From Paulinella micropora (taxonomy: Eukaryota; Cercozoa; Imbricatea; Euglyphida; Paulinellidae): a stretch of DNA of 64,000 nucleotides. The stretch lies in NCBI GenBank assembly GCA_019918135.1, contig WBZZ01005750.1, forward strand, positions 181,624-245,623, in the 5' to 3' direction. Position numbers and translations under genes: made by a program. This document shows, piece by piece, positions 50,207-60,200 of the stretch (position 1 is the stretch's first letter; each line of letters starts with the position of its first letter). The notes beneath the pieces were generated by a model. The model was given only the letters and a program-made list of their open reading frames with translations. It was not told the DNA's origin and did no database searches.

Positions 50207-52519
50207 ATGGCAAAGTGGGCCGCGAGTGGCAGGCTTGGCGCGGAGCCCAACCACCGTCCGGTCGTGACGATCGACCCCAGGCCGCCCCAGGAGGTGATCG
50301 ACGCTTTTAACAACACCACGCTCGAGGAGATACGCTCGGGCCAGAAGCCGGTGCCGGTCTGGCCGGAACGACTGCCTCTCACGACCAAGATGAGTGCCGC
50401 GGAATGGGTAGACTTGCGGGACAATTTCGTGGCCAGCCTCGCTGAGCTGCGGGACCGTTACCGGGACCAGGTGCTCGACCGCATGCACCTTTGTGCGTGC
50501 GGCGTGTACCCGGCCTTCCAAGAGCCCTCGCCAATTTTGGCCAAGATCATCTCGGGACGCCGGGGTCGCTGGTCGGAATTCCTGACCAAAGAAAACAGTG
50601 ACGACCACCAGTTTGCGCACCTGCTGTACGTGAACAGCGGCCTGGACAAGACAAAGCTGCTCAAGAGAAGCAAGGCCTCGGAGTTGAACTTTATCATCGT
50701 GGAGCAAGAGGGCGGCGGCCTGCTTTTCCCCGCCAGCTCCGCCGACGTGGTAGGCCGCAAGACCACCACGCTGCGCAAGGTCCTGTTCGGCGACGAAGAC
50801 AGGTGGATCAAATCGATCGTGACCAAGACAGAAGGGCCTTTCCCTACGTGCCTGCTGGCCTTCTGTGCGACTCTGCTGAGGCTGCGGCGAGACGTGGAGC
50901 AGTTCCTGCCGTTCATCAACGACCTGGTAGACGCGGCCAGGCCAGGGCTGAGTTCACGCAGCAGAGACTACACTGACTTTGTAGTCGAGTGGCTGATCTT
51001 GGCCTCGGTGAAAGAGGTACAAGACAAATCCAAACAGCCCTCGCGCTGTGTCTGGGGAGAAGACTTTGTGCGCAGGTGGTTCACGGAAGGAGGCAGCTAC
51101 TTCCGCGACAGGGACGTGAACGCCAGAGGAGCCCTGCAGACCAGCAAAGCGACCATGGCCAACCTCAAGAACAGGCACGTGCTCTACCTGGACCCCTGGT
51201 GCGCGTTCTTGGACGAGCTCTACCGAGCAATGCTCGCGGAGGCAGACTGCTTTGAGTCGGCTGAAGCTAAGCGCACCAACGACGGCCCGTTTGCGCCTAG
51301 CGAGAGGCACCCGCTGTGGGCCCTGCAGTCCTTTCTGTTACTGTCTATCCTTGGCTGTCGCATGGCCGAGCTGTGGAAGTTCAGCGAGTTCTTGCCGGTG
51401 GAGGACGACTAGTATATAACGTTTACGGAGATCGGCCGCAACAAGCATGTCTTGCAACACCGGGCGGCGAAAAAGGGAGCGGACCCGCGACGGGACCCGG
51501 ACGAGCAAAGCGATTACCAAGACTTTATCTATGTCGGCAAACCCATCGCTTTACCCACTGCCTTGTCGGCCGGGTTGCTGAGAATCTACCGGCACATAAT
51601 CTACTGCACCGAAAACCACTTTAAGCACAGAGCGAAAATGGCGCCTGATGCCAGCATGCTGCTTAAAGGCGACAGGCCCAAGTCAGATTACCTGAGCTGG
51701 ACGACGCACCGAGCAGAGATCCTGGCCGAGGAGGACAACCAGCCCATTGCCATGCCGCCCGCCAAGAAGATGAAGGTCAGCACGCTGCCCTGGATGAAGT
51801 CCCTGGTGAACGCCGGCCACAAGAAGAATATCGAACGGCCCAGCCAAGTGTTGCCTAACAGCCAAGTGTCCGCGGCCATGAAAGGCGGAGGATTTAAGAA
51901 TACGTTCGAAGACCTGACACACCTCTACCAAGAGCGCGCCCACAGCGAGTTCCGCATCAGCTACCCGCACCTGCTGCGAGCCATCTACGCCAACGTGGCC
52001 TGGGAACTTTACTGCAACCAGTCGCTCGTGGCCCGGCCGGTGTTTTTCAGCCGGGTTTTGGGGCACACGCTCGAGTACGAAAACAAAGAAGAAGGGATCG
52101 GCAATCTCAAAACGCAGATGTTTTATGACAAGATCAAGGTGATGAGCAAGGCAGTGCCCTCACTGCACGAGCCGGACTTGCTCAAGATTGTGCAGGCCAT
52201 TGTGCAACAGGGCGAAAGGCTGGCCTCGGACTATGCCCGGGTCCTGGGTGACCTGAAATACGTAATCCCACCTAGGCTCACACAGCTGCCCCGCGAGACC
52301 AGAGCCGAACGGTTACGCCGCCAAGCACTTGAATTTTTCGCGGCAAATTTGCAGCACCATGCCGCAGAACTGCGCCGGCCCGGTCTTTGGCGCGGGACTG
52401 TCGATTCTATTTTTTCCGTGAAAGCCTCTTACCGTTTCGCTAGTCATGCCGCTACGGCCCTTGATACGGCTGATCCTACACCAGCCGCTCAGATCACGCG
52501 GTTTACACAATTGTGTTAA
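50207..52519 (+). pseudogene. Telomere resolvase (protelomerase)-like tyrosine recombinase, one in-frame stop
   Basis: The two halves are in the same frame, separated by TAG at 51410-51412, giving about 770 codons, close to phage TelN/TelK-type sizes (about 630-640). Catalytic blocks in order: LLLSILGCRMAEL (box-I Arg, just before the stop), SYPHLLRAIYANVAWELY (HxxR), FFSRVLGH (His) and TQMFYDKIKV (Tyr). The HLLRAIYA...LGH...FYDKIKV order resembles protelomerases more than phage integrases, though the His-Tyr spacing (20 residues) is longer than usual. Such enzymes cut palindromes and seal hairpin ends on linear genomes. A plain viral integrase is the alternative. The start ATG 50207 follows CATTAAACAAAAGAAAGAAG. 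Confidence 0.55.
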
Positions 52520-52629
52520 GAGATTCAAGAACCAAAAGCTCATAATCTGACTTTTATTGAAGTCAGAAAGTGAAAAAGCAGAGCAAGGTCGAAGCCCTTG
52601 CAATTTTTTTTGCCGTGCCGCAAATTACG

Positions 52630-53187
52630 ATGAGTTGCGACAAACCGTGCCGAGTGGCACCTGACGGGAAAATTTCGCTCGTTGATTTTGCCGGGAAAAC
52701 GTTTCCTTTTTTGACTCCTAGCCGTTGCGCGGAACGAATCCGTAGGCACCTCCAGCTACACCCCTACCGGCTAACCAACAGTCACATTTCGAGATTCAAA
52801 TTCCCGAAACAGCGCGGCCAGCGCTGTGGCACGTGGGTCTGCGCGCCCGAAATAGCAGTCGAGGTCATGGGCCTGTTTGCGTCGGACTGGAACGTGCGGT
52901 CCTCACGGCGGACACAGCCCAGGGTCAGTAACAAGCCCCTTGAACCAAGCGTCGCCGCTGCTGTGGGCTATCTCGAGGGCGTCCGCGACGGATTTGCAAT
53001 TCTTGGACAGTTCGCTCCAGACACAACAAGCATGCTCCAGCCTGCTCTGGACGAGACAGTTAGTACAGTTGACGCCGACGAAGAGGCAGTGCCTCCTTTC
53101 AAGCTCCTGACCCCTGTTCTGACTTACGAGCAGGACGGGGAAAACGAAAACGAACTTGAGAGCGTCGCAGAGCATTTTTCGTTTTAA
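52630..53187 (+). CDS. Unrecognised viral ORF
   Basis: The ATG at 52630 (MSCDKPCRV) gives 185 residues; the earlier in-frame start is GTG. The middle (YRLTNSHISRFKFPKQRGQR, then GTWVCAPEIAVEVMGLF) has a faint KilA-N-like look (x-G-x-W-x-P-x-x-A-x-x). The C-terminus is acidic. It is preceded closely by a T-tract plus GCCGTGCCGCAA (52604-52623), also found at 41098-41116. Intact frame. Confidence 0.45.
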   Translation: MSCDKPCRVAPDGKISLVDFAGKTFPFLTPSRCAERIRRHLQLHPYRLTNSHISRFKFPKQRGQRCGTWVCAPEIAVEVMGLFASDWNVRSSRRTQPRVSNKPLEPSVAAAVGYLEGVRDGFAILGQFAPDTTSMLQPALDETVSTVDADEEAVPPFKLLTPVLTYEQDGENENELESVAEHFSF

Positions 53188-53205
53188 TTAAAAAATCAAG
53201 AAGAT

Positions 53206-53784
53206 TTAAAAATCCGTAATGTACAGCTCCCTGTTGAACCGGGGCTTGAACCGGGCGGCAGTCTCTTCTGCTCCCGTCAGCCATAAATAACTGGTCCACT
53301 TGTCTACTTGCAGCACCGGCCAGCCCGCGTCCTCGTACGCCAGCCGGAAGCGGTAGGCCGGTACGTACGCTAACGCCATGACGGAGTCTCGTGTCGTCCT
53401 GGGCACAGGAAAAGACGTGCGGCCCATGCGCCTGCACGCGGCAAAGGGCGTGATCACCCGGTCGCGGTGGTGGAACACGAAGCAGGTGCCGCAGTAGCCC
53501 TCGACCGTCCTCTTTTGGGTGCAGGCAAAGCAGACGTGCTCGCTCTTGCGCGACACGGCATTGATGAGGCGCGGCAGCGACTTGATACTGTAATTAAAAG
53601 TAGCGTTCAGGAACTTGTGCAGGCCTGACAGCTCGCCGTTCTGCACTTTGCGCCGCTTCCACCGGCCGCGCGCGAACCGGCTCGTGTGCGTTTTGAGGTG
53701 ACGGATCGTGTGCGCGACCTCGCCGACGCGGAGGTAAGAAAGCACTTCCACCAAGAGATCAGCTGGTAGTGCGGCTAGTATCAT
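53206..53784 (-). CDS. F-box-like protein with zinc cluster
   Basis: 192 residues. The N-terminus ILAALPADLLVEVLSYLRVG matches the F-box entry pattern (LP-x-x-hh-x-x-hh-x-x-L). Basic helices follow, then a Cys cluster (CFACTQKRTVEGYCGTCF: C-x2-C...C-x2-C). In NCLDVs such proteins commonly redirect host ubiquitin ligases. Intact frame, convergent with the 52630 ORF. Confidence 0.5.
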   Translation of the reverse strand: MILAALPADLLVEVLSYLRVGEVAHTIRHLKTHTSRFARGRWKRRKVQNGELSGLHKFLNATFNYSIKSLPRLINAVSRKSEHVCFACTQKRTVEGYCGTCFVFHHRDRVITPFAACRRMGRTSFPVPRTTRDSVMALAYVPAYRFRLAYEDAGWPVLQVDKWTSYLWLTGAEETAARFKPRFNRELYITDF

Positions 53785-53891
53785 TTTGACTTTTTAACTA
53801 TAAGGGATAGAACTATTTGTTTTTTGTGGCCGCTGTGACCACCCTCCCCTTGATATAATGGGCCAAGCGTGCCCCATCCCCTTTTCCCGCT

Positions 53892-55181
53892 TTAAGAGCT
53901 GTCGTAACCGTTGGCAGGCGGACCGTTACCTATGACGGGTGGGAGCGGCTTGACCGTGGTGCCGGCGTTCGTGTACATGAAATTGGGCTTGAACGGTGCA
54001 GCTTGCAGCTGGTTCTGCTGCGCAAACCGCTCTGCTGCCAACTTTTCGGCGTCCCGGGTTTGCTGGTCCAGCTTCTGGAGGATCTCCTTGTCCCGCTGGG
54101 CCATGGTCTTCCCGTCCTTTCTCAGGCGCTGTCTCGCGCGGTCGCCGTAAAACAGCATGCGCTGCATCATTTCTCGCTCTTGGCGAGACATGCCCTTGAG
54201 CGAAGTCGGCAGCCAGCTCGGCGCGTGGTACGCCAGCTGTTCGAGGCGCTCCTGTTTTTGGATGTCCGCGCGGCTCGGCGGCTTGGGCGGGTCGGCCCGC
54301 TGCAAGATCACTTCGCATCTGGCAGCGAAGCTGGAGCAAGCCAGGACTTGTAGTTGTACTCGAGCCGGTCGATGTGCTCGTGATAAACCATCGCCGCATG
54401 ACGCGTCCCCACGTTGCGCTCGTCCGTGCATTGAGCAAAGTGAGCTAAGAATTCCTTTTTCGGGAAAAGTTGGCCGAAATTCTCCCACAAATTGGTAAGG
54501 GTCCGCTGCACTTTCGAGTTGAACATGATGCAATGACTGGTCTGTTCGCGCATAATCGGGACTCACTGAGTTGCGGCCCGTCAAGTACTGTACCGCGATA
54601 AATATTGTTATATTCTAATGGCGGTATGTACCAAAGAAGTTCTGCATCCATCGATCTGTGCTGTCGATGATCCCGACCAAATCATCAAAAACGATAAAAC
54701 TAGGCTCGAGGTACTTGTTCTCCAGGATAGCGCTTCTTGAGGTTTTCCACGTAGTTCTGCAGGATGTCCATTCGGAACCCTTCGTAGATCTTGCAGTGCT
54801 GCTCGCTCGCAAAATGGAAACTGTAAGCTGCTTTGAATTTTGTACGAACCATGACCAGGCCGTACTGGAAAGGGTCTTTCTTGCGCGCGCACAGGCTGTA
54901 CAGAGCCATTTCAGGAAATGTGTCTTGCCGCGTCTCCGATTTCCGACTAGCACGAACAGCTGCCCCGCTCCCTTTTCGCGCGGGTAGAAGACTTCGATGT
55001 TCCGCTTGAACTCGGTCGGCTGCAGCTGCTCTGCCGGCTGCTGCTGCTTCTTCTTCTTGCCCTTGTCTTTCTGCTTGTCGACATAGTCCAGTATCTTTTC
55101 CTCGATTGTCTTCTCGCCAAGCTGCTGTTCCGGCTCCGGCAGCCGGTCGACCGGGCCTTCCGGCTGCTGCTGCTGCATCAT
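53892..55181 (-). pseudogene. A32-type DNA packaging ATPase, heavily broken
   Basis: FtsK/HerA-superfamily ATPase that pumps the genome into capsids. After a Gln/Lys-rich leader come Walker A (LFVLVGNRRRGKTHFLKWL), a frame-shifted middle (KFKAAYSFHFASEQHCKIYE in the next frame), Walker B (SFIVFDDLVGIID) and then YRH followed by an in-frame TAG (54615-54617). Beyond it NITIFIAVQYLTG, the expected sensor strand with its conserved Gln, stays in the same frame. Further frame changes occur near 54550 (IMFNSKVQRTLTNLWENF lies in another frame) and 54310. The last ~130 codons (QREREMMQRML-like helices, a Gln/Pro-rich end) may be a fused or separate protein. At least four lesions make it non-functional. 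Confidence 0.8.
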
Positions 55182-55219
55182 TTTTTTAAAACTTCTCCCC
55201 GAATATTAAAAAAAAAGAT

Positions 55220-55357
55220 ATGCCACTGGTCTTGAGTGACAGGACGCGCTTGCTAGTCGACCAAGCCGAACCGGCGAAGGCCGTGGTAAAGGCAGCGCTC
55301 AACAAGGCCAAGAAGAAGCCGGCCAAGAAGAAACCCGTTGTCAGTAAGAAGAAGTAG
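55220..55357 (+). CDS. Small Lys-rich basic protein
   Basis: 45 codons from ATG 55220 to TAG 55355-55357. A short N-terminus (MPLVLSDRTRLLVDQAEP) is followed by a Lys/Ala/Pro tail (KKKPAKKKPVVSKKK) like a histone-tail or core DNA-condensing peptide. ATTAAAAAAAAAGAT sits directly before the ATG. The base composition suits a DNA- or RNA-binding virion protein. Confidence 0.5.
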   Translation: MPLVLSDRTRLLVDQAEPAKAVVKAALNKAKKKPAKKKPVVSKKK

Positions 55358-55412
55358 CAGTTTTTTTTTTATTTTCGCCGCCAGACAGTTTGATAAAAAG
55401 TTCGACCCAAAA

Positions 55413-56392
55413 ATGAAGCCCTGGCGCAAGAGGCATGCCGGCCGCGCTTTTACCAGCGATGCGCCTGTTTCCTTCAAGAAGCAGCGCACTGGCTTTGTGG
55501 GCGGCGGGTCGGTCGAGATGGCGGCCAAGACCAGGGAAATCATGAAATATGCCAACCCGCAGCTCTCGGCCGTGCTGGATGCGGTCGCGCCAGCAACCGT
55601 GCCTGCTGCCACTGCCGCAGCTGCCACTGACACGAAGGCCACGCATGCCGCGCCGGTGCTGCAGTCGTTTGACAGCAGCGCGGCTGTCATGTGCACGACG
55701 ACGACGACAAGAAGAACTCGGCGGCCGCCGCGCCGGTGCTACAGTCGTTTGACAGCGGCGCGGCTGTCATTGTGCACGACGACGACGACAAGAAGAGCTC
55801 GGCGGCCGCCGCGCCCGCCGCTGACGCGAAGACTCCTCCAGCCGCGCCGGTGCTCCAGTCGTTTGACAGCAGCGCGGCTGTCGTAGTGCACGACGACGAC
55901 AAGACGGACAAAAAGAGCAGCGCTAAGCCAGACCTAATGTCTCAGATCAAGCAGGCAGCAACTGAAAAAAGCACCAAAGCCGGACGCCAAAACACAAAAG
56001 CCCGACGCCAAAGCAGCAGGCGGCGGCCTCACGGGCGCACTGAGCTCGGCCATGGCCAAAATAACGCATCACTCAACGGCGGCGATGGCAGCAGCAGCAG
56101 CAGCAGCGTCGTCGTCGACCAAAAAACACAGGAAGCGAAGGACAAGGTGGCGGCGTACCAAGCGAACAAGACTCCCAAACAAGAAGAGAAACTAAGGGCC
56201 TGGTCGCACAGGCTAGGCGAAGCGATAACCAAGCTAACGAAAGACATCAAGGACGAAGAAGACGCCTGGGGAGATACAGATGATGCCAAGGAAATGAGAA
56301 GCAAGAAAGCCAAGCTAGAAGCCAGAAAAGAGATAATAGACACTGGCCGCGTGACAGATACAGCGAAATTTTTTTCTCTGCTTGTCCAATAA
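55413..56392 (+). pseudogene. Repeat-containing virion-like protein, frameshifted
   Basis: ATG 55413 (MKPWRKRHAGRAF). The N-terminus shares the motif (S/A)-A-K-x-R-x-h-M-x-Y-A-N-P-x-L with the next gene, suggesting duplication. Then come three copies of an APVLQSFDS-x-AAV-x-VHDDD(D)KK unit; the frame changes near 55690 within the first repeat. The C-terminal part is Lys/Gln-rich and ends in a coiled helix (HRLGEAITKLTKDIKDEEDA). No known family. The three repeats differ by few changes, so the frame slip may reflect repeat misalignment. Confidence 0.5.
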
Positions 56393-56399
56393 AAGAAAG

Positions 56400-58501
56400 A
56401 TGTTTACGCCTGGCTGTCCATGGATCAGCACCCGGCCGGTAGTAGCAGGCAATTCTCGGAAGAGGCCGGCCTGGCTGGATGAATCGCCCATGCCGAAGCG
56501 GCTCAAGCGGCCGGAAAACCAGGGCCCCGTGGCAGTCTCTGCCAAGGCCCGCAGCCTCATGCACTACGCAAATCCTGGCCTCGGCACGGCCATGCAGCTG
56601 CTGGAGCCAGCAGAGGCTGCGCCGGCAATGGCAGTGCCCGCAAAGACAGAAGAAGCGAAAGGGCCGAAGGCAGTAGAACAGGAGAAGGAGGAGGAGGAGC
56701 CGAAGGCCGCAGAAGCAAAAGAGAAGGAGGAGGGGCCGAAGGCCACGGAGCATGACAAGGAGAAGACAGAGGAGAAGGAAGAAGGGCCGAAGGCGGGGGA
56801 GCCGGAGAAGATGGAAGAGGAGGAGGATGAATCGGGTGCGACCGAGGAGGAAGAGCACGAACCCGAGAAGACGAAGGAGGACGAAGAAGAGCCTCCAAAG
56901 GCAGCGGAGACGAAGGAGGAGGACAAGGAGCCCCCAAAAGCAGAGGAGACGAAGGAGGAGGGTCCAAAAGAGAGCGAGGACGGCCAGGTGGAGGAGGGCA
57001 AGGAAGAAGACGAGCCGCCCCCTCCTCCCACCAAGAAGCCCGCGGCGGCCGCAACAAAGCCGCACAAGAGCATGCCGCCGTACGTTACGCCACAAACCAG
57101 GGCCGACGCGGCTACTCTCCTCCAGGCTACCAAGGACACAAACTTTGGCTCGTTTCTTTCTACCATAATGGGCGGATCAGACCCGTTTACCAAATGGAAA
57201 GACAAACTGCTCGAGCCCACGGCCGGCGTTCTGGTTCCTAGTCCGGCACTCAACCTTGCTCTCTCCCGGCTGCAAGTAGCGCTCAACGAATATAGCCCCG
57301 ACCAATCGACGTGGCAGTGGCGATGCACCAGGCCACCGAGCTGTACGGAGAGGAAAAACACGGCTATAAAGTGGCCAAGGTAAAGGCCGAGGCCGTCGCC
57401 GCGGAAAAGAAGGCTAAGCAACAAGAAGAGCTCGCCGAAGCGAAGGCCGAGAAAGCGGAAGCAGAAAAGAAGCTTAACCAGTCAAGCAAGAAGAAGCTGG
57501 ATGTTGAGGGAGACTTGTTGGAAACCACTACCCAAGCCGCCAAGCAAGAGGCAGAGGCCAAGGTCCAAAGAGAAAAGGCCGAGGAGGAAATTGCAAATCT
57601 GGACAAATTGACGGCAAAGGCAGCACAGGACGCCAAGGAGATGAGCGAGCTCAAGAGTAAAGTAGCTACGAAAGCCAACGCCGCCAAGCTACAGGAGGCC
57701 AAGAGTGCGATGCTTGCCCAGATTGACGCGGCCGAGAGCAAGTTCGCGGAGGCGGAACAAAAAGGGATAATGTCCAAACAACAATTGGCGCAAAAACAGA
57801 AAGAGCTGGCTAAGCACAAGCAAAAGGTCCTGACTATCCAGGTCGGAAATGCACTCGGCGCCAGCAAGGTTGCCAGTGCGCTGAGCACGATCGCGGCCGT
57901 CGGTGGAGGGGTTGGCAGCTTGATCGGCGCTCTTGATGGTGGCTCCACCGACGTGGTCGGCACTACGATCGGCAGCGCAGCCAGCAGCGCTGCACCAGGC
58001 CTTGGGGGTGGTATAGGCAGCTTGGCGACGGGCGTGGGCAGCGTAGCAAGCGAAGGATGCAAGCTACTCGGGGGCGCAGGAGTAAAACTCATAGAGGGCT
58101 TAGGTGGCCTGACAGAAGGCACCGGCAGGCTTCTGCTGACAGGAGCAGACATGACAACGGGCACGGTGAAAAACCTCCTGGCATACGCCGTGACCAGCGA
58201 CACGAACCGTTTACCTCCACAAATCGAGTGGTCAGATAATGGCAAGTACCAATTGGCGCAAGAGTTTAAGTACGGCAATGTCGGTGAGCTTCTCGGCACC
58301 AATGCCACTGCTGCAGACGCGGCACTGTGGATTTTGCGTGCCTTGCCTAACAACCTCACTGATTTCCAGCAAGAGAGGGCCCAGAAACTCGAGAAGGCTA
58401 TCCAGCAAAAAGACAATGAAGAAATACGGGAGGCATTGTCCGATCTCAAGAGCGTCCTCGACGCGGACCAGATCGCGCATGCGTTCAGGGGCACTCACTG
58501 A
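56400..58501 (+). pseudogene. Large coiled-coil virion-like protein with glycine-rich hydrophobic segment, frameshifted
   Basis: ATG 56400 (MFTPGCPWIS) after CCAATAAAAGAAAG. The N-terminus has the SLMHYANPGLG motif shared with the previous gene. A long Glu/Lys/Pro low-complexity stretch follows, then SLNLALSRL-like helices. The frame changes near 57310-57380 (VAVAMHQATELYGEEKHGYK continues in the second frame). Next come an Ala/Lys/Glu coiled coil (about 57400-57840), a Gly/Ala/Val-rich hydrophobic segment (TIAAVGGGVGSLIGAL and on) and a globular end (LPPQIEWSDNGKYQLAQEF). About 700 codons in all. Possible internal scaffold or membrane-active virion protein; no family named. Confidence 0.5.
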
Positions 58502-58542
58502 AAAAAATAAACTGACTGCTTGCCAAAACAAGGAGAGAAAAA

Positions 58543-58809
58543 ATGCAACACCTGGCTTTTTTTGATCCGACCTTGGCGCTGGCCCTGGGCAAAATCAACG
58601 AAAAACAGGCGCACGTCGCGGGACAGAAACGCCTACACCAAGAGGACGCCGAAAGAAAGGCCATCGAGGTCCTGCAGATTACCGTGGCCGAAGCGTCCAT
58701 CGAGAAAGTGTTCAAGCAGCCGGCCATCGCCGATGCCACCATCTTGCTAGCAGTAACGCCCGAACAGGCCGCCCGTTGCGAGCAGCAGCTGCTTGGCGGC
58801 TGCAAATAA
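58543..58809 (+). CDS. Small helical viral ORF
   Basis: 88 residues, intact, starting at AAAAAATG 58543 (MQHLAFFDPTLALALGKINE). Mostly helical with a charged middle. No family recognised. It lies 41 bases after the coiled-coil gene on the same strand. Confidence 0.5.
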   Translation: MQHLAFFDPTLALALGKINEKQAHVAGQKRLHQEDAERKAIEVLQITVAEASIEKVFKQPAIADATILLAVTPEQAARCEQQLLGGCK

Positions 58810-58861
58810 TTAAAATTTTTTTTCTTGTCGGGCAGATTAACTACTAACAGTCTCAGTCGCC

Positions 58862-59424
58862 ATGAGTGGTAACAGAGGCCCCGTTGTCCCCCTCGTGAAT
58901 ACTTCGGACGAAAAGTCCTCGGCCGCCCAGACCAACCAGGTCGAGCATGGTATCGAGACCCGGCCGATCATTCAAACTGATTCCCTTGCTACAAGTTCAA
59001 TTATCTACTCGGCCTTGTCGGCGGCCGGGGCGGCAGGGGGTGAGGGTGTTATCAAGGCATGAAGGACGTGGCCCAGCGCCTGTCACAGAACTCGCTGGCT
59101 CCTTGGTACAAGGGAGCGGTCCTGCTCGTGGGCACGCCCGCCGAGATCACCTCTGTCTACGGACGCGAATTCTGCACGACTAACTGTGCGGACGCAGACG
59201 CCAAGGTATGGGACGATGGCGCTATGCTGCCCTGGCTGACGGAGCTTCGTCGAACTCACGGGAATTCGTGGGAAGGCTGCATGAATGTAGCGGGTTTCAT
59301 CGAACAATACCAGGCTGCCAAGATCCGCGACGAGCAATGGAGCAAGATCCCGTCAGTGTCTTGGGTCGACCGCCAGAACGGTTCCGTGCGTGGTTGGTCA
59401 GCCATCAACGAGGAGGGGGTGTGA
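58862..59424 (+). CDS. Two ATGA-overlapping ORFs or one frameshifted gene
   Basis: The first frame (58862-59062, 66 residues) ends in an Ala/Gly hydrophobic stretch (SIIYSALSAAGAAGGEGVIK). The second (59059-59424, 121 residues, MKDVAQRLSQNSLAPWYKG) starts within its stop codon (ATGA). The second has a compact globular composition with several Trp and Cys (REFCTTNCADADAKVW, SWEGCMNVAGF). Given the frameshifts around it, one broken gene is as likely as a coupled pair. No family recognised. Confidence 0.45.
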
Positions 59425-59474
59425 GGCCGATCGTGTAAATTTTTTCCTCCTAGCCTACCTACAACGAAAGCGCG

Positions 59475-60143
59475 ATGACCGACCCTTTCGCCAACCTAGA
59501 GCCCCCGGTCGAACAGCCGCCGCCTGTTGTTGCCGCTCCCGTCGTTCCCCCGCCCGCCAAACGGCGCGGGACGACCAATCCTTCACAGACGAGCCTCGCG
59601 AGACGTTTGGGAGGAGCTACAACCTCATCAGCGGCAACCGAAGACCCCGTGCTACGCGATGACCCGAACTACAAGCTTCTCGTGGCCTATGGACGCAGCG
59701 CCTTGATCGGGCCCAAGCTCAAGAAGGCGCACATCAACTGCGATCCGAAGGCCCTGCGCAGGCTGCCGAGGCAGAAGCTGCCGCTGTTGTTGGACGAAGT
59801 CGAGGAAGTGCTCGAGGGAGAACTGAGCGGCGAGCTGGCGGATGCCGTGCTCAAGCAAGGGCTCGTCTGTCTCGAAAACCTGGTAGCGAACCGGTCGCGT
59901 TACCAAATCGCGGGCACGACAGAGGCCTGCTTTGCCAACGACCGGTGGTGCTTCTTGCTGGAGCGGGCCAAGCTGCGAGCTGGCATCGGCCTGCAGCGCC
60001 TGGACCCTATGACCGAGCTAGCTTTGTTGACTGCACAGACGGCCGCCATCACGCACGCCAAGAATACCATGCTCTGTCCAGCAGGCGCAAAGGTCAACCT
60101 GGACGCGCCCGCGCCAGAGGAGGAAAAGAAGAAGAGCAGTTGA
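59475..60143 (+). CDS. Unrecognised viral protein, intact
   Basis: 222 residues from ATG 59475. Pro-rich N-terminus (EPPVEQPPPVVAAPVVPPP), then a helical domain (RRLPRQKLPLLLDEVEEVLE, DAVLKQGLVCLENLVANRSR, LERAKLRAGIGLQRL) and a Lys-rich end. One of the larger undamaged frames of the block. It sits among virion-like genes; function unknown. Confidence 0.55.
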   Translation: MTDPFANLEPPVEQPPPVVAAPVVPPPAKRRGTTNPSQTSLARRLGGATTSSAATEDPVLRDDPNYKLLVAYGRSALIGPKLKKAHINCDPKALRRLPRQKLPLLLDEVEEVLEGELSGELADAVLKQGLVCLENLVANRSRYQIAGTTEACFANDRWCFLLERAKLRAGIGLQRLDPMTELALLTAQTAAITHAKNTMLCPAGAKVNLDAPAPEEEKKKSS

Positions 60144-60200
60144 ATAATTTAAAAAAAAATTATTTTGTTGTGCGCCAATTAAACATCTCTCCAGAAAGGA

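Noticed and set aside
45970-51412. Stop-codon reassignment (TAA/TAG read as sense) in the viral block
   Set aside because: Several genes in the block end normally in TAA, TAG or TGA, and frameshifts occur alongside the stops, so mutation is the simpler explanation.
56247-57424. Long minus-strand frames opposite the Glu/Lys-rich viral gene
   Set aside because: They are antisense shadows of a low-complexity GC-rich gene (Ser/Leu/Pro runs).
57364-58494. 376-codon minus-strand frame
   Set aside because: Mirror of the Ala/Lys coiled-coil gene on the + strand; the composition is explained by the sense codons.
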